From: Azospirillum soli
GTDB taxonomy: Bacteria; Pseudomonadota; Alphaproteobacteria; Azospirillales; Azospirillaceae
Length of the DNA: 64,000 bases
Direction of reading: 5' to 3'
Assembly: GCF_017876165.1 (NCBI RefSeq)
Contig: NZ_JAGINQ010000007.1
Coordinates: 124,001 to 188,000 of the forward strand
In this document: positions 8,547 to 18,047 of the stretch, piece after piece
Layout of the letters: every line of letters starts with the position of its first letter
Position numbering within the stretch: the stretch's first letter is position 1
The notes under the pieces: generated by a model
Databases searched by the model: none
Told to the model about the DNA's origin: nothing
What the model saw: the letters and a program-made list of their open reading frames with translations, nothing else
Made by a program: the position numbers and the translations under genes

Positions 8547-9653
8547 ATGCTTGCGCGTTTTCTGGCGGGACTGTTCTTGGTTCTGGCCGTCGCGTTACCT
8601 TCCGTCGCGTGGGCCGACGGGCTGATGCAGGAGGCCGTGCGCGTGCCGGCCACCTTCGCCGGCCTGTTCGGCGGCCGGGCGGTGACGCTGGAAGGGCTGG
8701 TGGTTCGGCCGGACGGTCCCGGCCCCTTCCCCATCGCCATCATCAACCACGGCGCTCCGCGCGACGCCGCCCGGCGCGAGACCATGACGCCCCTGACCTA
8801 CGTGCCGCAGGCCCGCGAATTCGCCCGGCGCGGCTGGGCGGTGCTGATCGTCATGCGGCGCGGCTACGGCGGGTCGGAGGGCGAGTACGCGGAGAGCAGC
8901 GGCCCCTGTAAGAGCCCGGATTACGTCCAGTCCGGCGAGCGCAGCGCCGAGGACATCCGCCAAGCCATCCGCTACATGGCAAGCCGGCCCTACACCGATC
9001 CCAAGCGGATCATCAGCGTCGGCCAGTCGGCCGGGGGCTTCGCCACTGTGGCGCTGACCGCCGACCCGCCACCCGGCTTGGTCGCGGCGATCAGCTTCGC
9101 GGGCGGTCGCGGCTCCCTGGCGGAAAACGAGGTGTGCACGCCCTCCGCCCTGATCGGCGCCTTCGGGCGCTTCGGCAAGACCTCCCGCCTGCCCACGCTG
9201 TGGGTCTACACGGAGAACGACCATTACTTCGCGCCGCCCCTGGCGAAGGAGTTCGTGACGGCCTTCACCCAGGCCGGCGGCAAGGCCCGCTTCGTCGCCG
9301 CCCCGGCCTTCGGCGAGGACGGGCACAACCTGTTCTCCGGGGCGGGCATTCCCCACTGGACGCCCTATGTGGACCAGTTCTTGGCCGAGCAGGGGCTGAC
9401 CCCGCGCAAGACCCTGATCGCGCTGCCGAAGGTCGAGCCTCCGCCCGGCCTGTCCGAGCGCGCCCGCGCGGCCTTCCAGGACTATCTGGCGGCGGCGCCC
9501 AACAAGGCCTTCGCGGTGTCCGGCGACGGTGCCTACAGTTGGCGCACCGGCCGCCGCACGGAGGAGGAGGCGCGGGCCGCCGTCCTGGAAGGCTGCGCCA
9601 AGTTCGCCAAGACCCAATGCCGCGTCGTCCACCTCAACGATTTGCCGCAATAA
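8547..9653 (+). CDS. Secreted alpha/beta hydrolase (dienelactone hydrolase-like)
   Basis: 368 residues. A clear signal peptide (FLAGLFLVLAVALPSVAWA, cleavage near 24) indicates periplasmic export. The hydrolase core includes the oxyanion-region HGAPRDAARR, MRRGYGGSEG and the nucleophile elbow GQSAGG (about residue 165). An acid in YTENDHYF and the catalytic His in GEDGHNLF complete a triad. After the core, the last 50 residues form a small extra domain (AFAVSGDGAYSWRTGRRTEE) with two Cys. The substrate is unknown. It is transcribed divergently from the PBP gene and shares a terminator with infC. Confidence 0.85.
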   Translation: MLARFLAGLFLVLAVALPSVAWADGLMQEAVRVPATFAGLFGGRAVTLEGLVVRPDGPGPFPIAIINHGAPRDAARRETMTPLTYVPQAREFARRGWAVLIVMRRGYGGSEGEYAESSGPCKSPDYVQSGERSAEDIRQAIRYMASRPYTDPKRIISVGQSAGGFATVALTADPPPGLVAAISFAGGRGSLAENEVCTPSALIGAFGRFGKTSRLPTLWVYTENDHYFAPPLAKEFVTAFTQAGGKARFVAAPAFGEDGHNLFSGAGIPHWTPYVDQFLAEQGLTPRKTLIALPKVEPPPGLSERARAAFQDYLAAAPNKAFAVSGDGAYSWRTGRRTEEEARAAVLEGCAKFAKTQCRVVHLNDLPQ

Positions 9654-9744
9654 GGCGGGGCGGCGTCACGCGAAAGCCGCCGGGAACCCACCAGACGGCC
9701 AGACCGACGGACGCCGCCAGCACAACGAACGTCATCAGCCAACA

Positions 9745-9775
9745 AAAAAGCCCGCCGGTTACGGCGGGCCTTTTT
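9745..9775. terminator. Bidirectional intrinsic terminator
   Basis: A GC stem GCCCGCC/GGCGGGC (loop GGTTAC type) is flanked by AAAAAA on the left and TTTTT on the right. This gives U tracts in both orientations, between the convergent hydrolase gene and infC. Confidence 0.9.
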
Positions 9776-9802
9776 GAAGAGGCGGTCGCATGACCCCGAG
9801 AC

Positions 9803-10339
9803 TCACCTCGGGGCCAGGACCATCACCATCTGGCGGCCTTCGAGCTTGGGCATCTGCTCGACCTTCGCCAGTTCATCCAGCTCGTCGCGCACGCGGACCA
9901 GCACGTTCATGCCGAGATCCTGGTGCGCCATCTCGCGCCCGCGGAAGCGCATGGTCACCTTGACCTTGTCGCCGTCCTCAAGGAAGCGGCGGGCCGCGCG
10001 CATCTTCACGTCGTAGTCGTTGTCATCGATGTTCGGCCGGAGCTTGATCTCCTTGACCTCGATGATCTTCTGCTTCTTGCGCGCTTCGTTGGCCTTCTTC
10101 TGCGCCTCGAACTTGTACTTGCCGTAGTCGAGGATCTTGCAGACAGGCGGTTCCGCCTGCGGGGCGATCTCGACGAGGTCGAGACCCGCATCTTCGGCGG
10201 CAAGCAGCGCATCGCGCAACGAAACGACGCCCACCATCTCGCCATCGGCGCCGACGAGACGGACGGAGCGTGCCGTGATCTCCCGATTCACCCGCGGTCC
10301 ATCGCGGGTCGGAGCGGCTTCGGACGGAATCCTGGCTAT
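9803..10339 (-). CDS. infC: Translation initiation factor IF-3, non-canonical start codon
   Basis: IF-3 binds the 30S subunit, blocks premature 50S joining and proofreads initiator tRNA and start codon. The N-domain ([20 protein letters not shown]) and C-domain ([13 protein letters not shown]) are both present. The conserved N-terminal segment ([17 protein letters not shown]) is only included if translation begins upstream of the first GTG (10291). The two in-frame candidates are ATA at 10339-10337, 8 nt after GGAG, and ATT at 10330. Either gives about 175-178 residues. Rare infC starts that IF-3 itself discriminates against are the known autoregulatory device. The gene lies 75 bp after thrS, the classical order. 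Confidence 0.93.
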   Translation of the reverse strand: MARIPSEAAPTRDGPRVNREITARSVRLVGADGEMVGVVSLRDALLAAEDAGLDLVEIAPQAEPPVCKILDYGKYKFEAQKKANEARKKQKIIEVKEIKLRPNIDDNDYDVKMRAARRFLEDGDKVKVTMRFRGREMAHQDLGMNVLVRVRDELDELAKVEQMPKLEGRQMVMVLAPR

Positions 10340-10414
10340 GGACGCTTCTCCATGACTAGAAACCCACCGGGGCGCGGCCTCCCTGAGGAAGGGTCCGCCC
10401 GACGGTGCGGTCGG

Positions 10415-12379
10415 TTAAAACGGCGAATCGAAGACGGCGGGGCCCGCAGGGGACCTCGCCTCGTCAGATAGTTTATTGAGCGCGGCGTCAAGGGCAAGAA
10501 CTTCCTGATCCTTACCACCGAGGATGCGGAGCGCGACCGTCCGCTCCTCCGCCTCGCGCTTGCCCACCACGACCAGCACGGGGACCTTCTGAAGGCTGTG
10601 CTCGCGCACCTTCAAATTGATCTTCTCGTTGCGGACGTCGAGTTCGGCGCGGATCCCCTTGCGCTTCAGCAGGCTGGCGACTTCCGCCGCGTAGCCGTCG
10701 GCCTCGTTGGTGATGGTGCACACCACCGCCTGGACCGGGGCCAGCCACATCGGGAACTTGCCGGCGTAATGCTCGATCAGCATGCCGACGAAACGCTCCA
10801 GCGAGCCGAGGATGGCCCGGTGCAGCATCACCGGACGGTGCTTGGACCCGTCCTCGCCGATGTAGGTGGCGTCGAGCCGTTCCGGCAACACGAAATCGAG
10901 CTGCAGCGTGCCGCACTGCCAGGTCCGGCCGATGGCGTCGGTCAGGTGGAATTCCACCTTCGGACCGTAGAAGGCGCCCTCGCCCGGCAGTTCCTCGAAC
11001 TCCAGGCCGGCGGAGCGGAGCGCCTGGCGCAGGCCGTTCTCGGCGCGGTCCCACACGTCGTCGGTGCCCGCGCGCACGTCGGGGCGCAGCGCCAGCTTCA
11101 CGTTGATCTGGTCGAAGCCCAGATCCTTGTAGACGCCGAGTTGGAGCTTGAAATACTCCGCCGCCTCGGTCGGCACCTGATCTTCCGTGCAGAAGATATG
11201 GGCGTCGTCCTGGGTGAAGGCGCGGACGCGCAGGATGCCGTGCAGGGCGCCCGACGGCTCGTTGCGGTGGCAGGCGCCGAACTCCGCCATGCGGATCGGC
11301 AGGTCGCGGTAGGAGCGCAGGCCGTGCTTGAAGATCTGCACGTGGCCGGGGCAGTTCATCGGCTTGACGCCCAGCTGCTTCTCGCCGCCGTCCGCCTCGA
11401 CCTTGAACATGTTGTCGCCGTACATGTCCCAGTGGCCCGACGCCTTGAACAGCGAGCTGTCGATCAGCTGCGGCGTCTTCACCTCGACATAGTCGGCGGC
11501 CTGGAGCTTGGTGCGGATGTAGTTTTCCAGCGTGCGGAACAGCGTCCAGCCCTTGGGGTGCCAGAACACCGACCCGACCGCCTCTTCCTGGATGTGGAAG
11601 AGGTCCAGCTCCTTGCCCAGGCGGCGATGGTCGCGCTTCTCGGCCTCTTCCAGCTGGTGCAGGTAGGCCTTCAACTCCTTCTCGTCGCGCCAGGCGGTGC
11701 CGTAGATGCGCTGGAGCATGGGGTTGCGGCTGTCGCCGCGCCAGTAGGCGCCGGCCACCTTCATCAGCTTGAAGCCCTGCCCGACCTTGCCGGTGGTCGG
11801 CGCGTGCGGGCCGCGGCACAGGTCGAGCCAGTCGTCCTGCCGGTAGACGCTGACCGCCTCGCCCTGCGGGATGGCCTCGATCAGCTCGGCCTTGTAATGC
11901 TCGCCGAGGTCCTTGAAGTAGGTCACCGCGTCGTCGCGGTTCCACACCTCGCGGACGATGGGCACGTCCTTCGCCACGATCTCGCGCATCTTCGCCTCGA
12001 TCTTCTCCAGATCGTCGGGCGTGAACGGCTCATCGCGGGCGAAGTCGTAATAGAAGCCGTTGGCGATCGACGGGCCGATGGTGACCTGCGTGCCGGGGTA
12101 CAGCTTCTGAACGGCGTCGGCCAGCACGTGGGCGGCGTCGTGGCGGATCACGTCGAGCGCATCGGGGTGATTGCGCGTGACGATCTCGATCTTGGCGTTG
12201 GTGGTGACGGTGGTGGTGAGGTCCTTCACCTCGCCGTCAATCTTGACGGCAAGCGCATCCTTGGCAAGGCGCGGCCCGATGGACGAAGCGATCTCAAGCC
12301 CCGTCACCGGCCGGTCGAACTCCCGCACGCTGCCGTCGGGCAACGTGATGGCGATGTTGGACGTCACCGAAGTCACCAT
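10415..12379 (-). CDS. thrS: Threonyl-tRNA synthetase
   Basis: 654 residues, the usual length. An N-terminal TGS domain (about 6-68) is followed by the editing SAD domain ([12 protein letters not shown], with DLCRGPH giving zinc/editing residues) and the class II core with motif 2 ([15 protein letters not shown]) and motif 3 ([12 protein letters not shown]). The zinc Cys in MNCPGH and the HGxxA-type anticodon-binding domain (about 555-640) complete it. It charges tRNA-Thr in the cytoplasm. It is followed by infC, as in most bacteria; cotranscription is likely. Confidence 0.97.
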   Translation of the reverse strand: MVTSVTSNIAITLPDGSVREFDRPVTGLEIASSIGPRLAKDALAVKIDGEVKDLTTTVTTNAKIEIVTRNHPDALDVIRHDAAHVLADAVQKLYPGTQVTIGPSIANGFYYDFARDEPFTPDDLEKIEAKMREIVAKDVPIVREVWNRDDAVTYFKDLGEHYKAELIEAIPQGEAVSVYRQDDWLDLCRGPHAPTTGKVGQGFKLMKVAGAYWRGDSRNPMLQRIYGTAWRDEKELKAYLHQLEEAEKRDHRRLGKELDLFHIQEEAVGSVFWHPKGWTLFRTLENYIRTKLQAADYVEVKTPQLIDSSLFKASGHWDMYGDNMFKVEADGGEKQLGVKPMNCPGHVQIFKHGLRSYRDLPIRMAEFGACHRNEPSGALHGILRVRAFTQDDAHIFCTEDQVPTEAAEYFKLQLGVYKDLGFDQINVKLALRPDVRAGTDDVWDRAENGLRQALRSAGLEFEELPGEGAFYGPKVEFHLTDAIGRTWQCGTLQLDFVLPERLDATYIGEDGSKHRPVMLHRAILGSLERFVGMLIEHYAGKFPMWLAPVQAVVCTITNEADGYAAEVASLLKRKGIRAELDVRNEKINLKVREHSLQKVPVLVVVGKREAEERTVALRILGGKDQEVLALDAALNKLSDEARSPAGPAVFDSPF

Positions 12380-12475
12380 GAAACTGTGTTGCGTTGCACC
12401 GGACCAATGCCGGAAGGCGAAACTTCTAATGGGAATGCCGTCCCTGTCAAGGGCGGCGGGCCCGGTTTCGCACCA

Positions 12476-13705
12476 TCAAATGGGCTTGCGCGACAGGCGC
12501 GGCTCCCCGAACAGGTAGCCTTGGCCGAAGTCGAAGCCGGTATCGAGGATCTCGATCAGCTGGCTCTCGGTCTCGATCTTCTCCACGACGATGTCGATAG
12601 GTGCGCCCTCGATCTTGCGGCGCAGGTCGTTAATGCGCGGCGCCATGTCGGGGTCGAGCACCAGCCCGCGGTCCAGCTTCAGATAACGGAACTCGTGGCG
12701 CAGCAGCGCGTCCACGTCGATGTCCAGATCGGCCACCTGATCCATGGAGAAGCGGAAGCCCAGCCGCGCCAGCTGCGACAGGATGCCCATGGTCACCGCC
12801 CCGCCCGCCCGCAGGTCGTGCTGGCTCAGCTCGAACACCAGCTTGGGCACCAGCGCCTGGTTCTGCGCCATCAGCTGGAGGAACTGCTTCATGAAATCGG
12901 CGTCGCTCAGCGTCGCCGCCGAGATGTTGCAGACGAATCCAATGGCGTGCTGGCGCCGCTCCGTCTCGCGGATCAGCTGGATGCAGCGGACCAGCAGCAA
13001 ATTGTCGATGGTGGCGATCAGCCCCTCGCGTTCGGCAATGTCCAGATAGCGGTCGGGCATGATCAGCGCGCCGTCGCCGGCCCGCACGCGCGAGAACACC
13101 TCGTAGAAACGGTGCTTGCGCTGCGGCAGGCTGACGATGGGCTGGAGATAGATGTCGATGCGGTCAGCCCGCAACGCGTCGCGCACCGCCTCCAGCACCA
13201 GCGCGTCGTCCATCGGGCGCGGCACTGCGCTTGTGGTCGCCGCCGCTTGCGGCGCCTGCGGGGCGACGACGGGCGCGCCGCTTTCCACCGTCTTGCGCGG
13301 AGCGGCGGCTGGCGGGCGCGGCGGTTCGGCGGACGGGCGGCGTTTTTCGGTCAGGCGGCTGACCAAGGATTGCAGGAGCTTCACCTCCTGCACCACCGTG
13401 TCGTAGTTGGCGAGCCCGCCGCCGGCACCCCGCGTCTCCTCAATGATCGCGCGGTGGCGGGCCACCTCCTGGGTCAGGGACTCGACGGTTTCCTCCAGGG
13501 ACTCCACGCGGCGGGCGGCGGTGCGCTCGCGCTCCAGCCGGGTCACCGCCTCGTGGATCAGGCCGCCGGTCAGCACGATGACGGCGCCGACCAGCCACCC
13601 GGTCAGCGCGTCCGACTCCGGCCGCATGTAGGGCAGCGTCGCCCCGATGGAAACGCCCGTGACGATGTAGGCCAGCGCGTAGACGAGGTGGGTCAGGATC
13701 GTCAT
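12476..13705 (-). CDS. TipF-like membrane protein with degenerate EAL domain
   Basis: 409 residues. Two N-terminal membrane helices (about 5-25 and 35-55) and a coiled coil (about 60-125, SLEETVESLTQEVARHRAII) precede a Pro/Ala linker and an EAL domain (about 165-405). The EAL signature is EVF, and the loop-6 DDFG motif reads MDQVAD, so one metal-coordinating Asp is Gln; catalysis is probably lost. The architecture matches Caulobacter TipF, a c-di-GMP-binding protein for flagellum placement. Assignment to TipF is inference from architecture. The gene starts 11 bp after pyrD ends, in the same direction. Confidence 0.75.
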   Translation of the reverse strand: MTILTHLVYALAYIVTGVSIGATLPYMRPESDALTGWLVGAVIVLTGGLIHEAVTRLERERTAARRVESLEETVESLTQEVARHRAIIEETRGAGGGLANYDTVVQEVKLLQSLVSRLTEKRRPSAEPPRPPAAAPRKTVESGAPVVAPQAPQAAATTSAVPRPMDDALVLEAVRDALRADRIDIYLQPIVSLPQRKHRFYEVFSRVRAGDGALIMPDRYLDIAEREGLIATIDNLLLVRCIQLIRETERRQHAIGFVCNISAATLSDADFMKQFLQLMAQNQALVPKLVFELSQHDLRAGGAVTMGILSQLARLGFRFSMDQVADLDIDVDALLRHEFRYLKLDRGLVLDPDMAPRINDLRRKIEGAPIDIVVEKIETESQLIEILDTGFDFGQGYLFGEPRLSRKPI

Positions 13706-13716
13706 GCGCCCGCGCC

Positions 13717-14802
13717 TTACCGGTGGTCCGCGCCCACCGCATCGGCCAGCGATGCGAACCCGTCGCGGCGCAGCAGCGCGGCCATGTCCGTCTTGATCGT
13801 CCCCACCAGCCCCGCCCCGTGATAGACCAGCGCGGAATAGAGCTGCACCAGCGAGGCGCCCGCGCGGATCTTGGCGTAGGCGTCGGCGCCGGACGCGATA
13901 CCGCCGGCCCCGACCAGGGGCAGCTTGCCGCCGGTCAGCCGGTACATCTCCCCCAGCACGGCGGTGGAGGGCGCGAACAGCGGCTTGCCCGACAGGCCGC
14001 CGGCCTCCGACCGCAGCGGCTCCGGAATTTCGGCCGGGCGGGCGATGGTGGTGTTGGAGACGATCAGCCCGTCGATGCCCGACTCCAGCGCAACTGCGGC
14101 GATGTCCGCCTTGTCCTCGTCCGTCAGGTCGGGGGCGATCTTCAGCAGGACGGGGGGAGTCTTCGACAGCTTGCAGTCCGCCCGCGCGTCCAGCACGCGG
14201 CCGAGCAGCGTGCGCAACGGGTCGCGCCCCTGCAAGGTGCGCAGGCCGGGCGTGTTGGGCGAGGAGACGTTGACCACCAGATAGTCGGCCAGAGCGGCAA
14301 CCCGCTTCACGCCCAGAACATAGTCGTCGGCGGCTTCGGCCGTGTCCTTGTTCTTGCCGAGGTTGGCGCCGACGATGCCCGGCGCCTTGCGGCCACTCGC
14401 CAGCCGGCATTCCAACCGCTGGGCGAAGACATCAAGCCCCTCGTTGTTGAAGCCCATGCGGTTGATGACGGCACCCTGCTCCGGCACGCGGAACAGACGC
14501 GGCTTGGGGTTACCGGACTGCGGGCGCGGCGTGACGCTGCCCGCCTCCACGAAACCGAAGCCCAGGCGCAGCATGGGATCGATCACCTCGGCGTTCTTGT
14601 CGAAGCCGGCAGCGAGCCCGACCGGATTGGCGAAGTCCAGCCCGAACACCCGGCTTCGCAGAATGGGATCGTCCTTCCCACCACCCGGCATCAGCGCGGG
14701 GGCCTTCTCCATCATGAGGAGAGCCTTGACGGTCAGGCCGTGCGCGGTCTCCGGATCGAGGCTGCGCAGGATCGGGCCGACGACGGGAAACAGGTCGATC
14801 AC
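13717..14802 (-). CDS. pyrD: Quinone-dependent dihydroorotate dehydrogenase (class 2)
   Basis: 361 residues. It oxidises dihydroorotate to orotate with FMN and passes electrons to quinone at the membrane, in pyrimidine synthesis. Visible are the N-terminal membrane-associating helix, [43 protein letters not shown] (catalytic Ser region of class 2) and the FMN-phosphate loop GAGGIASG. The start is GTG at 14802, overlapping the TGA of the DUF952 gene by 4 bp (GTGA), which suggests translational coupling. Confidence 0.95.
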   Translation of the reverse strand: MIDLFPVVGPILRSLDPETAHGLTVKALLMMEKAPALMPGGGKDDPILRSRVFGLDFANPVGLAAGFDKNAEVIDPMLRLGFGFVEAGSVTPRPQSGNPKPRLFRVPEQGAVINRMGFNNEGLDVFAQRLECRLASGRKAPGIVGANLGKNKDTAEAADDYVLGVKRVAALADYLVVNVSSPNTPGLRTLQGRDPLRTLLGRVLDARADCKLSKTPPVLLKIAPDLTDEDKADIAAVALESGIDGLIVSNTTIARPAEIPEPLRSEAGGLSGKPLFAPSTAVLGEMYRLTGGKLPLVGAGGIASGADAYAKIRAGASLVQLYSALVYHGAGLVGTIKTDMAALLRRDGFASLADAVGADHR

Positions 14803-15176
14803 GGGGCGATGTCCTTAAAATTCGGGGCCTTGAAATCGGGCGGGAAGATGTGGCGGCCGTCCGGCCCCAGCGGCAGCGGGTCGGCGCGCAGGACGGCGGC
14901 GACCGGTAGCGCGCCGTAGAGGTGCGGGAACAGCTGGCCGCCGCGCGACGGTTCCCACCACAGGGCCTCACCCAGCGCGTCACCGTCCACGGTGAGCAGG
15001 ACGAGCCCGTCCTGCCCGGCGCGGTGCTTGGCGGCGCTTTCCTCCACCTGGGCCCCCGTGGAGAAGTGGATGAAACCGTCCGCCGCGTCCTGCGACGAAC
15101 CAGGGTAGGAGCCGGTGGAGAGCGCCCGCTCCCACTCCTCGGCCCGGCACATATGGAAGATGATCCGATCGGTCAT
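14799..15176 (-). CDS. DUF952 family protein
   Basis: 125 residues. The pattern IFHMCRAEEWERALSTGSY, GFIHFSTGAQV and LWWEPSRGGQLFPHLYGAL is the DUF952 signature, structurally related to ADP-ribosyl-transferase-like folds, with unknown reaction. Small and cytoplasmic. It overlaps pyrD by 4 bp, an arrangement common in alphaproteobacteria. Confidence 0.9.
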   Translation of the reverse strand: MTDRIIFHMCRAEEWERALSTGSYPGSSQDAADGFIHFSTGAQVEESAAKHRAGQDGLVLLTVDGDALGEALWWEPSRGGQLFPHLYGALPVAAVLRADPLPLGPDGRHIFPPDFKAPNFKDIAP

Positions 15177-15415
15177 GGCGTCCGGACATTACCCGAAAGC
15201 AATCGGAGCCGAAAGGCGGGTCACGTCGCCGGATGCTTCGCATTTTGCAAACGCGTCCTCGGGCGCTGGACGGCATTTTGCACATATCCACCGGCTTCCG
15301 GCCGCCGCGCCGGCCTGGGAAACCCTGCAACCGCAAGGAAACGGCAGCACAACAAAAGGTCACCACGCTTTGGCATCGGGTTTGCTGTGTTAGTGGGACC
15401 AAAGGAGGACCCACC

Positions 15416-15631
15416 ATGAACGCTCTCGCCATGACGCTGAATGAACGTCCGACCGCCGAGCACACGCTCGACTCTTCGGTTGCGGCGCGCGGCACGCTCA
15501 GCGAGCCGAGCCACACCCCCGTCCCGCTGAAACCGACCGCCGTGATGCTGGCCGCCGGTTCGCGCGCCGGCGGCGTGTCGGTCGAAACCGCCTGGAAGAT
15601 CTATCTGGCGATGATCAACGAAGCCGCCTGA
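15416..15631 (+). CDS. Small protein, function unknown
   Basis: 71 residues. The ATG at 15416 has a very strong ribosome site (AAAGGAGGA, 6 nt upstream). No membrane helix; the C-terminal half (SVETAWKIYLAMINEA) looks helical. No family recognised. The 239-bp upstream gap holds two copies of GCATTTTGCA (15240 and 15273), 33 bp apart, which could be operator half-sites. It is the last clear host gene before the phage cassette. Confidence 0.65.
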   Translation: MNALAMTLNERPTAEHTLDSSVAARGTLSEPSHTPVPLKPTAVMLAAGSRAGGVSVETAWKIYLAMINEAA

Positions 15632-15666
15632 GCCTCCCTCCCCCGATCCTTTCCGGCGACAGCGGT

Positions 15667-16164
15667 TCATTCCACGTCGTTGTAGAATAGGAGCCCCCCG
15701 ATCTCCGCGCAGGCGCAACGCCCCCGCGCCCACGAGACATCGGAGACGGAGGGATCGATTCCGGCCCGGTGATAGTGCGTCGCCCCTTCGGTCGGATCCG
15801 GCAGCAGGCCGGCCACCGCGCGCCGCGCGGTGCGCAGGCAGATGGCGAAGACCGGATCGGCGGACGTGACGGCCAGCAGATCCGCCCGGCGCAGGTCGTC
15901 CGGATTCCAGCAGGAAAACTGGAACGGCTTGCGGCAGACGGACACCACGTCCCCGCCCCACCACCAGCCGCCGCGTTCCCGCGCCCGGCGGACGCGGTTC
16001 ATCACCACGGCGGCCACCGCCTCGATCGCGCGCACGGGCTCCACGCGCGCCTCGCCCCACAGGGTGCGGGCCAGCGTGTCCACCGCGTCATCGGATAAGG
16101 CGGCGGGCGCGACGTTGGTCCTGTTGGCGGCGTCCGGTTCGGGTTTGAGCGCGCGCGCCCTCAT
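15667..16164 (-). CDS. SleB-type cell wall hydrolase (phage endolysin)
   Basis: 165 residues. A Hydrolase_2 domain covers most of the protein: LARTLWGEARVEP (catalytic Glu) near residue 33, AVAAVVMNRVR, the PFQFSCWNP segment, and a C-terminal EGATHYHRAGIDP and LLFYNDVE. It would cleave peptidoglycan glycan strands. No signal peptide is evident, so export would need a holin. It overlaps the preceding small membrane protein gene by 4 bp (ATGA). It is the last gene of the minus-strand phage operon. Confidence 0.88.
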   Translation of the reverse strand: MRARALKPEPDAANRTNVAPAALSDDAVDTLARTLWGEARVEPVRAIEAVAAVVMNRVRRARERGGWWWGGDVVSVCRKPFQFSCWNPDDLRRADLLAVTSADPVFAICLRTARRAVAGLLPDPTEGATHYHRAGIDPSVSDVSWARGRCACAEIGGLLFYNDVE

Positions 16165-16472
16165 CGCCGACCTCCCTCGGCGCAGGAGATGCAGCCGCCT
16201 TCCAGCTTGTTCTCGATGCGCAGCAAATGGTCGGTCAGGCGCTGCTCCACGTCCTTCAAGGTGGAGAAGGAGACGTAGGTCTTGGCGACCTCCAGCTTGT
16301 AGGCGGCCAGGCTCTCGCGCACCTGCGCCTGGGCGGATTCGGCGCGGGCGCGGACGGTCTCCAGCGCGGTTTCCGCGTCCTTGCGCAGCCGGGCGATCAG
16401 CCAGAACAGCCCGCCCATGACGGGCAGCTCCACGGCCGTGATCCACCAGGCCACATCGATGGTCTCGTGCAT
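16161..16472 (-). CDS. Holin-like or lysis-associated membrane protein
   Basis: 103 residues: one N-terminal membrane helix (about 8-26, WWITAVELPVMGGLFWLIA), then a long charged helix or coiled coil (about 28-90), then a short Cys-containing tail (GGCISCAEGG). It directly precedes and overlaps the lysin, the usual holin position, and has a GGAGAA ribosome site. A single-helix holin, or a phage membrane protein anchoring the lysis complex, are both possible. Confidence 0.65.
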   Translation of the reverse strand: MHETIDVAWWITAVELPVMGGLFWLIARLRKDAETALETVRARAESAQAQVRESLAAYKLEVAKTYVSFSTLKDVEQRLTDHLLRIENKLEGGCISCAEGGRR

Positions 16473-16523
16473 TGGGGTTCTCCGGATAAAGGCAAAAGAA
16501 AAAGGCGGAGCCGAAGCCCCGCC

Positions 16524-18047
16524 CTACACATCCCACTCCGCCGGGGCGACCACCGGGGCGGTGGCCCGCCAGTCGGGGCGGCGTTCGGGCGACGGCGCCC
16601 GGTCAAAGCGATACGGTTCACTCAGCAGGCAGCCCGCCACGGCGTCGAGACCGTCGTCGCGGCCCTTGTAGGCGGCGTCGGGCGACCACTCGCGCATCTC
16701 GCGGACGAAGGGCGTGCTCCACACGCTGGCGTGCGCGAGCAGACGTTCGCCGGCGAGGATCGCGTCGAAGGCCTCCAGAATGCGGCCGGACTTCGTCGTG
16801 CGGCTCGATTGCTCGATGACCGAAGCCGCCACATTCGCTTTCTTCAGTGCGTCGCGCAGCAGGCCCGGCAGGAACTTGCCGATGCCGTTGGTCTCCAGAT
16901 GCACGGACGGCAGGTGGTGCTCCTCCAGAAAGCGGGCGACCTGACGGCACTGCTGCTCCGCCTCGTTCACCTCCTGCTTCGGATCGACCCGCAGGTAGAG
17001 CACCCGGTGCAGGTAGAAGCGCCCATCATCCCCGCCGAAGACCACGGCGACGACGCTGGAATCACCGGGCTTCCCACCCTCCGTCGCCGGCCGCGCGAAG
17101 GCCGGGTCCCACCAGCAGGACGCGGACAGCAGCCGCACCCCGTCCAACGTCAGCACCGCCTTGCCCAGCGATTCCCGGTAGTCCAGTTCCGCGTCGTAGC
17201 GGCCCAACTTCTCCAGGTCGAGCCGCCCGTCCGCCTCGTTCACCGGCTGGAGCAGCATCTGGCTGGTGAATTTGTTGGGGCCGGTCGCCTTGCGGATGCG
17301 GTTGACGTGCGCCTCGTCGTAGCGTTTGGGCCAGGCATAGACGCGCTTGCCGTCCGCCCCCTCCTCGTAGACCGGCAGGACCAGCCGTTCGAAGCCGTCG
17401 AGGAAGGGGCGGAACTCCCCCACCTCCTCACGCGGTTCGCCCGCGTAGATGGAGTAGTAGCTGTGCGGCGTCCCGACGTAGAGCTGCACGCCGCCCGGCA
17501 CCAGCAGGTATTCGATCTCCGACAGCTTCTCGCGAAGGGATGCCCGCTTGCCCGCGCTGTCGGCGGTGCGCGGCACCTCCACGTCATCGCAGATCACCAC
17601 GTCGGCGCGGCTGCCGGTGACGTTGCCGCCGATGCCCGCCGCGATCATCGACGGGTCGCGCAGTTCCTGCGGACGGAGGACCGTGAACTGGTCGGCGGCC
17701 CACTGGTCGCGCTCCTTCGCCGGGGGCTTCAGCGCCTTGGTGTCGGGGTGGCGTTCAATGATCCGCTTGACGTTGCGCACCATCTTCTTGGCCAGCTTCA
17801 TGTCCGCCGCCAGAACCAGCAGCCGCCGGTTCGGGTCCTGGTACAGCAGCCACGCCGCGAATAGCCCGACCAGCGACGACTTGCCCGCCCCGCGAAAGGC
17901 CATCAGCAGCATGCGCTTTTCCGGGCCGGCGCATTGCCGCTCCAGCCACAGCGCGATCTTCCGGTGATGGCGCGGCGTCGCGAGTTCCGACAGCTTGTTC
18001 CAGTCGTGGACGAACGCGAAGAAGCCCTTTCTGGGTTTTTCCGTCAC
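16524..18047 (-). CDS. Phage terminase large subunit
   Basis: 507 residues, starting at a GTG (18047) that overlaps the tailspike TGA by 4 bp. The packaging ATPase has Walker A FRGAGKSS (about residue 50) and Walker B VVICDDVEV. The RNase H-like nuclease domain shows WWDPAF, HLETNGIGKF and DDGLDAVAG acidic residues. It docks at the portal, translocates DNA into the procapsid and cuts it. The whole length and all core motifs are intact. No small terminase subunit gene is recognisable nearby. Confidence 0.92.
   Translation of the reverse strand: MTEKPRKGFFAFVHDWNKLSELATPRHHRKIALWLERQCAGPEKRMLLMAFRGAGKSSLVGLFAAWLLYQDPNRRLLVLAADMKLAKKMVRNVKRIIERHPDTKALKPPAKERDQWAADQFTVLRPQELRDPSMIAAGIGGNVTGSRADVVICDDVEVPRTADSAGKRASLREKLSEIEYLLVPGGVQLYVGTPHSYYSIYAGEPREEVGEFRPFLDGFERLVLPVYEEGADGKRVYAWPKRYDEAHVNRIRKATGPNKFTSQMLLQPVNEADGRLDLEKLGRYDAELDYRESLGKAVLTLDGVRLLSASCWWDPAFARPATEGGKPGDSSVVAVVFGGDDGRFYLHRVLYLRVDPKQEVNEAEQQCRQVARFLEEHHLPSVHLETNGIGKFLPGLLRDALKKANVAASVIEQSSRTTKSGRILEAFDAILAGERLLAHASVWSTPFVREMREWSPDAAYKGRDDGLDAVAGCLLSEPYRFDRAPSPERRPDWRATAPVVAPAEWDV

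Noticed and set aside
10598..13822. A 1,074-codon open frame antisense to thrS and the EAL gene
   Set aside because: Codon use and composition (Val/Leu/His/Gln/Arg-rich) fit a GC-rich antisense frame; both minus-strand genes have strong family motifs.
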